From assembly GCF_001425055.1 (NCBI RefSeq), contig NZ_LMDK01000012.1, positions 186,001-250,000 on the forward strand: a stretch of 64,000 nucleotides of DNA. The letters run 5' to 3'. Source of the DNA: Pelomonas sp. Root1237. Lineage in GTDB: Bacteria; Pseudomonadota; Gammaproteobacteria; Burkholderiales; Burkholderiaceae_C. A program made the translations under genes and the position numbers. Below the pieces are notes generated by a model that was given only the letters and a program-made list of their open reading frames with translations, was not told the origin of the DNA and did not search any database. How positions within the stretch are numbered: the first letter of the stretch is position 1; each line of letters opens with the position of its first letter. Shown here one piece after another: positions 60,105 to 64,000 of this stretch.

Positions 60105-61475
60105 TCAGTGGGTTGCCGCGGTGGGGGCGGCGGCAGCGGCCTGGGGCAGCGCTGGCGCGACACGACCGACAAGGGCCTGGTCGAGGTCGGCCTGGGCGAC
60201 CCAGAAATCGCGCAGCGCCTCCTGCGTGGCGCTGACGGCGGCGACCTGGGCGCGGGCATCGGCCAGCAGCTCGAAGACGCCGATCAGCATGGCGTTGTAG
60301 CGCAGCAGCTGTTCGCTGGAGACGCGCTGGGCCAGCGGCAGCAGTTCGTCCCGGTGCTGGCGGGCGACATCGAAAGCGCTGCGGTAGAGGCCGTACGCCT
60401 CGCGGGCTTCGGAGCGGGCCTGGATGGCTGTATCCGCGGCCACATGTGCGGCTTCGCGGGCCAGCGCCTCGGCCTTCGGTTGGGGGCCGGGGCCGAAGAG
60501 CGGCAGCTCCAGCGCCACCTCCCAGCCGCGTTGGGTAGGCTGTTCGTTGGACGAGTTGCGTACCGTGCCCAGCTCCAGCATCGACACCCAGCGCGTCATT
60601 CGAGCAAGGTCAAGCTGGCGCGCGGATTGCTCCAGAGTCAGCCGCGCCGCCTGCACGTCCAGGCGCTGGGCCAGGGCTTGCGCTTCGATGCCGGCTTGCT
60701 CTCGCGGCGTGGTTGGTAGGTCGGGCAGGCGCTCCGGCAGGCGCAGTGCGCTGCCGTCCTCCAGGCTCAGCAGGCGCACGAGGCGTTCGCGTGCGGCGAG
60801 CCGCTGGGCCTCGGTGCGTGCCAAGGCGAGTCGGGCGTCGGCCTCGAAGCCTTGTTCGCGGGCCCGCGCCAAAGCATTGAAGTTGCCGGCGACCTGCATG
60901 CGGCGTGCGAGTTCCGCGCCGGCCTCGGCGGCTTCCCGCACCTGGCGGCGGTAGGCCAGGGCCTCCTCGGCCGCGACGGCGCGTACCCAGGCGCGGCGCG
61001 TGTCGGCGGCCAGGGCCAGCGTGTCGGCGGCGGCCTGCTGCTGCTCAGCCTGCAGGCGGCGCTGCTCGGCGGCGCGCACCAGCGGCAGGGTCAGCAGACG
61101 CGCAAGGTCGATATGCCAGCCGCGCTCCAGCTCCACCTCGCTGCCACGCGTCAGGCGGCTGAAGCGAAAGCCTGGGTTGAGCAGACGGCCGGCCGCATCG
61201 ACGTCGGCAGCAGTGACACCAAGGCGCGCCAGCCGGGCCTGCAAACCGCGATTGTTCTGCAGCGCGAGCTGCACGGCGGCATCCGCCGTCAGCGGTTCTC
61301 GCAGTCGCTCGGCAATCTGGTCAGCAGAGGGCAGGGTGGCCGACAGTGGCTGGGCGGTGTGTGGCTCGGTCAGCCTGGAGACGGGGGCGATGCTGTCGGG
61401 GGGCGCGGTGGTGCAGCCAGTCAGCGCGGTCAGTAGCGCGAGCCCGCAGGTGCGGGCGAAGGGAAGGGGATGCAT
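60105..61475 (-). CDS. TolC/CusC-family outer-membrane efflux lipoprotein
   Basis: A 456-residue protein with lipoprotein signal LLTALTGCTTAP. Two outer-membrane-efflux (OEP) repeats follow, rich in Ala/Leu/Arg helices (RLLTLPLVRAAEQRRLQAEQQQAA, and LARMTRWVSMLELGTV). It starts about 85 bases after the small protein gene and ends 14 bases before the oxidase gene. No RND pump or adaptor gene is present in the window, so it may serve a distant pump or the oxidase directly. Confidence 0.88.
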   Translation of the reverse strand: MHPLPFARTCGLALLTALTGCTTAPPDSIAPVSRLTEPHTAQPLSATLPSADQIAERLREPLTADAAVQLALQNNRGLQARLARLGVTAADVDAAGRLLNPGFRFSRLTRGSEVELERGWHIDLARLLTLPLVRAAEQRRLQAEQQQAAADTLALAADTRRAWVRAVAAEEALAYRRQVREAAEAGAELARRMQVAGNFNALARAREQGFEADARLALARTEAQRLAARERLVRLLSLEDGSALRLPERLPDLPTTPREQAGIEAQALAQRLDVQAARLTLEQSARQLDLARMTRWVSMLELGTVRNSSNEQPTQRGWEVALELPLFGPGPQPKAEALAREAAHVAADTAIQARSEAREAYGLYRSAFDVARQHRDELLPLAQRVSSEQLLRYNAMLIGVFELLADARAQVAAVSATQEALRDFWVAQADLDQALVGRVAPALPQAAAAAPTAATH

Positions 61476-61559
61476 GCAGGGCCTCTCGGGGCGGTGCGAA
61501 GACGCCCGCCGCGTTTTGCAGCGGCGGGAACAGCGGCAGTAACAGCGGCGAAGAGAAGC

Positions 61560-61898
61560 TCAGCCCCTGGGAGGCGGGTCGGGCAATGGAGGTACGACGC
61601 CAGCCCAACGCTCGGCCGGTGCCTGAGCCACGCGCAGGGCCGGTGCGGCAGGCGGCGTGTCCAGCGTCAGCACGGGTGGCGGCGCGGCGGCCAGGCAACA
61701 GGGCGCGCAGAGCTTGCAGGGCTTGGCCGCGTGGTTGTGGGGATCGCCATGCATGCTCTGGTGGTCATGGCCGGCGTGTTGCTCTTGCATAGGCACCGGT
61801 ACCGGCTCACAGCCCAGTTGGCCGGCCGCGAGCAGGCTGCGCAGGGGCAGCAGCACGAGCAGCAGGCAGAGCAGGACGAAGCGACCGACGCGATGCAT
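61560..61898 (-). CDS. Small exported His/Met/Cys-rich protein, probable copper binder
   Basis: ATG at 61898 gives 112 residues with a signal peptide (LLCLLLVLLPLRSLLA). The mature part has MQEQHAGHDHQSMHGDPHNHAAKPCKLCAPCC, dense in His, Met and Cys, then a Pro/Ala-rich tail. It resembles CopL-type leader proteins of copper operons in layout; the name is not certain. It is in line with the TolC-like and oxidase genes. Confidence 0.8.
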   Translation of the reverse strand: MHRVGRFVLLCLLLVLLPLRSLLAAGQLGCEPVPVPMQEQHAGHDHQSMHGDPHNHAAKPCKLCAPCCLAAAPPPVLTLDTPPAAPALRVAQAPAERWAGVVPPLPDPPPRG

Positions 61899-61911
61899 CT
61901 GCGGCACTTTA

Positions 61912-62766
61912 CTACCCGTGCTGCTGAAGCCAGGCCCGCGGCGACATGCCCGCATGCCGCTGCGCGAACAGCCGGCTCAGGGCCGAGGCATTCGCATAGC
62001 CCAGCTCGGCCGCCAGCGTCTTCAAGGACTTGCCGGCGCGCAGTTCGGCGCGGACGATGGCCAGGCGCCAGTCGGCGAGATAGCCGGCGGGCGTCTGGCC
62101 CAGGGCGTCGCGAAACGCCTCGGCAAAGCGGCTGCGCGACATGCCAGCCTCGGTCGCCATGGCTGCCAGGCTCCAGGCCTCGCCCGGCCGGGCATGCAGG
62201 GCCGTTAGCGCCCGGGCCAGGCGCGCGTCCGCCAGGCCGCGCATCAGGCCCAAGGGCAGGGCCGCGTCGCGCTGGTCCAGCATCCAGCGCAGCAGTTGCA
62301 GCAGCAGCACCTCGAACAACCGGTCTGCCAGCAAGCGCTGGCCACAGCGCACGCGCTCGGCTTCGCCGAACAGCAGGGAGAGCGTGGCGTCAATGCCGTC
62401 CACCTGCGCCAGCGGCAGCACCACCAGCGGCGGCAGCGCCTGCACGAGCGGGTGGCCGGCCTCGAAGTCCAGGGTTGCGCAGACGAAGTCCGAGCCCTCG
62501 GTCGGCGCGTTGTGGAAGTCGTGCGCCAGCGGGCGCGGGTAGAAGACCAGGCTGGGTTCGCGCACCCACAGGCGTTCGATGAGGCCGGTCGCACGGGCAT
62601 GCCTCACCTCCATCTCGCCATTGCGCATCACATGCAGGAAACCGCGGTCGGGCCGGGCATCGAAGTGGGTCACGCCGCACAGCGGCCCGGCGTGGAAAAG
62701 GCTGGCGCGCACGCGAAAGCGCTCGAACAGCGGGCTCAGGCGGTCCAGTGGCGGGCTATCAGTCAC
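61912..62766 (-). CDS. AraC-family regulator with cupin sensor domain
   Basis: A 284-residue regulator. The N-terminal half is a Cupin_6-type sensor (FHAGPLCGVTHFDARPDRGFLHVMRNG), and the AraC domain has WSLAAMATEAGMSRSRFAEAFRDALGQTPAGYL and LKTLAAELGYANASALSRLFAQRHAGMSPRAW. It lies 13 bases upstream of the copper-protein gene on the same strand and 99 bases from the divergent AhpD-like gene, either of which it may control. Confidence 0.92.
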   Translation of the reverse strand: MTDSPPLDRLSPLFERFRVRASLFHAGPLCGVTHFDARPDRGFLHVMRNGEMEVRHARATGLIERLWVREPSLVFYPRPLAHDFHNAPTEGSDFVCATLDFEAGHPLVQALPPLVVLPLAQVDGIDATLSLLFGEAERVRCGQRLLADRLFEVLLLQLLRWMLDQRDAALPLGLMRGLADARLARALTALHARPGEAWSLAAMATEAGMSRSRFAEAFRDALGQTPAGYLADWRLAIVRAELRAGKSLKTLAAELGYANASALSRLFAQRHAGMSPRAWLQQHG

Positions 62767-62865
62767 GGTACGAATGGGTTGAATTGTTGGATGAAATGAT
62801 ACCTATCGCTCCTGCCTGGCAACGACAGTGGAGGCCTTCATCCACTGCCATCGAAAGGCGACACC

Positions 62866-63414
62866 ATGACCTCCCGCGTTCCCCTTGTCTCTGCCACCGA
62901 CACCCCCGCCGCAGCCCGCGCGACGCTGGACGCGATCCACGGCGCCTTTGGCGCGACGCCGAACATGTTCCGCGCGGCGGCGAATTCGCCTGCGGCGCTG
63001 CAGGCCATGTGGTCCTTCTTTGGCGCTCTTGGTGGCGGGGCCATCCCGGCCAAGCTTGGTGAGCAGATCGCTGTCGCCGTGGCCGACCGCAATGCCTGCG
63101 AGTACTGCCTGGCCGCGCATACCGCCCTGGGCCGCAAGGCCGGCGCGACGCCTGCCGAGATGAACGCGGCCCAGGCTGGTGAGTCGGCCGACCCGGCGAC
63201 GGCGGTGGCGCTGCGCTTCGCGCTCCAACTCGTCGAGCAGCGCGGCCAGGTGGGTGATGCCGATGTGGCAGCCGTGCGCGCGGCGGGGTTTGGCGACGGC
63301 CAGATCGTCGAGATCCTGGCTCACGTGGCGCTGAACCTGTTCACCAACTACGTGAACGTCGCGTTTGCGGTGCCGGTGGATTTCCCGAGCGTGAAGCTGC
63401 GCTCGGCTGTCTGA
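62866..63414 (+). CDS. Carboxymuconolactone decarboxylase / AhpD-like protein
   Basis: A 182-residue alpha-helical protein of the CMD superfamily. NACEYCLAAHTALGRKAG carries the CxxC and His of the AhpD-type peroxidase site. Such proteins cope with alkyl peroxides or act as decarboxylases. It is divergent from the AraC gene, a pairing seen often for AhpD-like genes with AraC regulators, and is followed after 13 bases by the amidotransferase gene. Confidence 0.92.
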   Translation: MTSRVPLVSATDTPAAARATLDAIHGAFGATPNMFRAAANSPAALQAMWSFFGALGGGAIPAKLGEQIAVAVADRNACEYCLAAHTALGRKAGATPAEMNAAQAGESADPATAVALRFALQLVEQRGQVGDADVAAVRAAGFGDGQIVEILAHVALNLFTNYVNVAFAVPVDFPSVKLRSAV

Positions 63415-63427
63415 TCGAGAGGCGATG

Positions 63428-64000
63428 ATGGCGCAGATGAAAACCGCCCTGGCCCTGCGCCATCTCGCCTTCGAGGACCTCGGTCTCATCGAGCCCGTGC
63501 TGCTTTCACGCGGTTTCGATGTCCGCTATCACGAGGCCGGCGTCGACGACTTCGCTGCCGTTGATCTTGATGCAATCGATCTGCTCGTCGTGCTTGGCGG
63601 GCCGATCAGCGTGGAAGACGAGGAACGTTTCCCCTGGCTGGTCGACGAGGTCGGGCTGATCCGCCAACGACTGGACTCACGCCTGCCGCTGCTCGGCATC
63701 TGCCTGGGCGCGCAGCTGATGGCCCGAGCCCTGGGCGCGCGCGTGAAGCCCATGGGCGTCAAGGAGATCGGCTTTGCGCCGCTGACCATGACGGCGGCGG
63801 GGCAGGGCACGGCGTTGGTCGAGCTGGGCGATCAACCCATGTTGCACTGGCACGGCGATCAGTTCGAGTTGCCGGCCGGGATGGTGTCACTGGCGGCGAC
63901 GACCGTCTGCCCTCACCAGGCGTTCGCGCCGCACAACCGGGCCCTGGGCCTGCAGTTCCACCCCGAGGTCGCGCCCGAGCGCTTCGAGCAATGGCTGATC
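63428..64000 (+). CDS. Class I glutamine amidotransferase-like protein, N-terminal part
   Basis: The frame is open to the window end; 191 residues are visible. ATG at 63428 lies five bases after GAGAGG; ATGs at 63425 and 63437 are possible. The nucleophile elbow is GICLGAQLMARALGARV (Cys), the His/Glu motif is LQFHPEV, and VVLGGPISVED is the family's second signature. This is the GMP-synthase-like subgroup that removes the ammonia of glutamine or hydrolyses gamma-glutamyl bonds. The C-terminus is missing. Confidence 0.9.
   Translation, partial: MAQMKTALALRHLAFEDLGLIEPVLLSRGFDVRYHEAGVDDFAAVDLDAIDLLVVLGGPISVEDEERFPWLVDEVGLIRQRLDSRLPLLGICLGAQLMARALGARVKPMGVKEIGFAPLTMTAAGQGTALVELGDQPMLHWHGDQFELPAGMVSLAATTVCPHQAFAPHNRALGLQFHPEVAPERFEQWLI

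Noticed and set aside
57379-60300. 973-codon open frame on the plus strand, antisense to the epoxide hydrolase and multicopper oxidase
   Set aside because: Spans two genes with intact catalytic motifs and shows no recognisable domain; composition is that of a shadow frame.

Overview
The window is a GC-rich, densely coded stretch of bacterial chromosome. Gene content and order point to a betaproteobacterium of the order Burkholderiales, most likely of the Roseateles/Pelomonas/Rubrivivax group. This is inferred from the hemCDXY operon, the yicC-kinase-PP2C-rph-rdgB-hemW block, the cheR-cheD-cheB set and the large Caulobacter/Xanthomonas-type TonB-dependent receptors; no 16S gene is present. No insertion sequence, prophage or CRISPR array was seen.

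Layout. 1-6.9 kb: end of an M3 oligopeptidase, a bacteriohemerythrin, argH, and an AlgZ/AlgR-like two-component pair followed by an unknown exported protein, then an alpha/beta hydrolase. 7.2-14.7 kb: a glycine-zipper envelope protein, ppc, a di-haem MauG-like cytochrome, and a divergent Bae-like sensor/regulator pair. 14.7-24 kb: the most interesting locus. A TonB-dependent receptor sits behind up to three LacI-family-like operators and is followed by four tightly packed genes: a tryptophan-halogenase-family flavoenzyme, a SapC protein, a JmjC/cupin-like oxygenase, and a second halogenase fused to a DUF6445-like putative Fe(II) oxygenase. 24.1-28.4 kb: hemC, hemD, hemX, hemY and tRNA-Arg. 28.4-38 kb: a CaiB-type CoA-transferase/racemase, greB, a Sel1-repeat protein with a Ton-box-like motif, a second very large TonB receptor, and the spoT/relA gene. 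38-46 kb: rpoZ, gmk, a YciO-like protein, yicC, Ser/Thr kinase and PP2C phosphatase, rph, rdgB, hemW, and a LysR regulator. 46-52 kb: chemotaxis genes cheB, cheD, cheR, a diguanylate cyclase, an FlhG-like ATPase, a truncated haemoglobin and a TonB-like protein. 52-56.7 kb: smr, radC, slpA, ispH, serS and tRNA-Ser. 56.7-64 kb: two AraC regulators, an epoxide hydrolase, a copper-type cluster (multicopper oxidase, TolC-like lipoprotein, small His/Met/Cys-rich protein), an AhpD-like protein and the start of a glutamine amidotransferase.

Three intergenic copies of one structured repeat (about 115-195 bp; near 31.6, 38.0 and 46.7 kb) share a conserved backbone. Their hairpin stems differ in sequence but keep pairing, so they look like an interspersed element under structural constraint. 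One copy encodes the first 50 or so codons of the Sel1-repeat open frame.

Working hypothesis. The 14.7-24 kb locus is a substrate-induced uptake-and-modification system: the receptor imports a ligand, and paired FAD-dependent and putative Fe(II)-dependent oxygenases act on it or on a peptide or envelope target. Family assignments come from motifs read by eye; the substrate and product are unknown.
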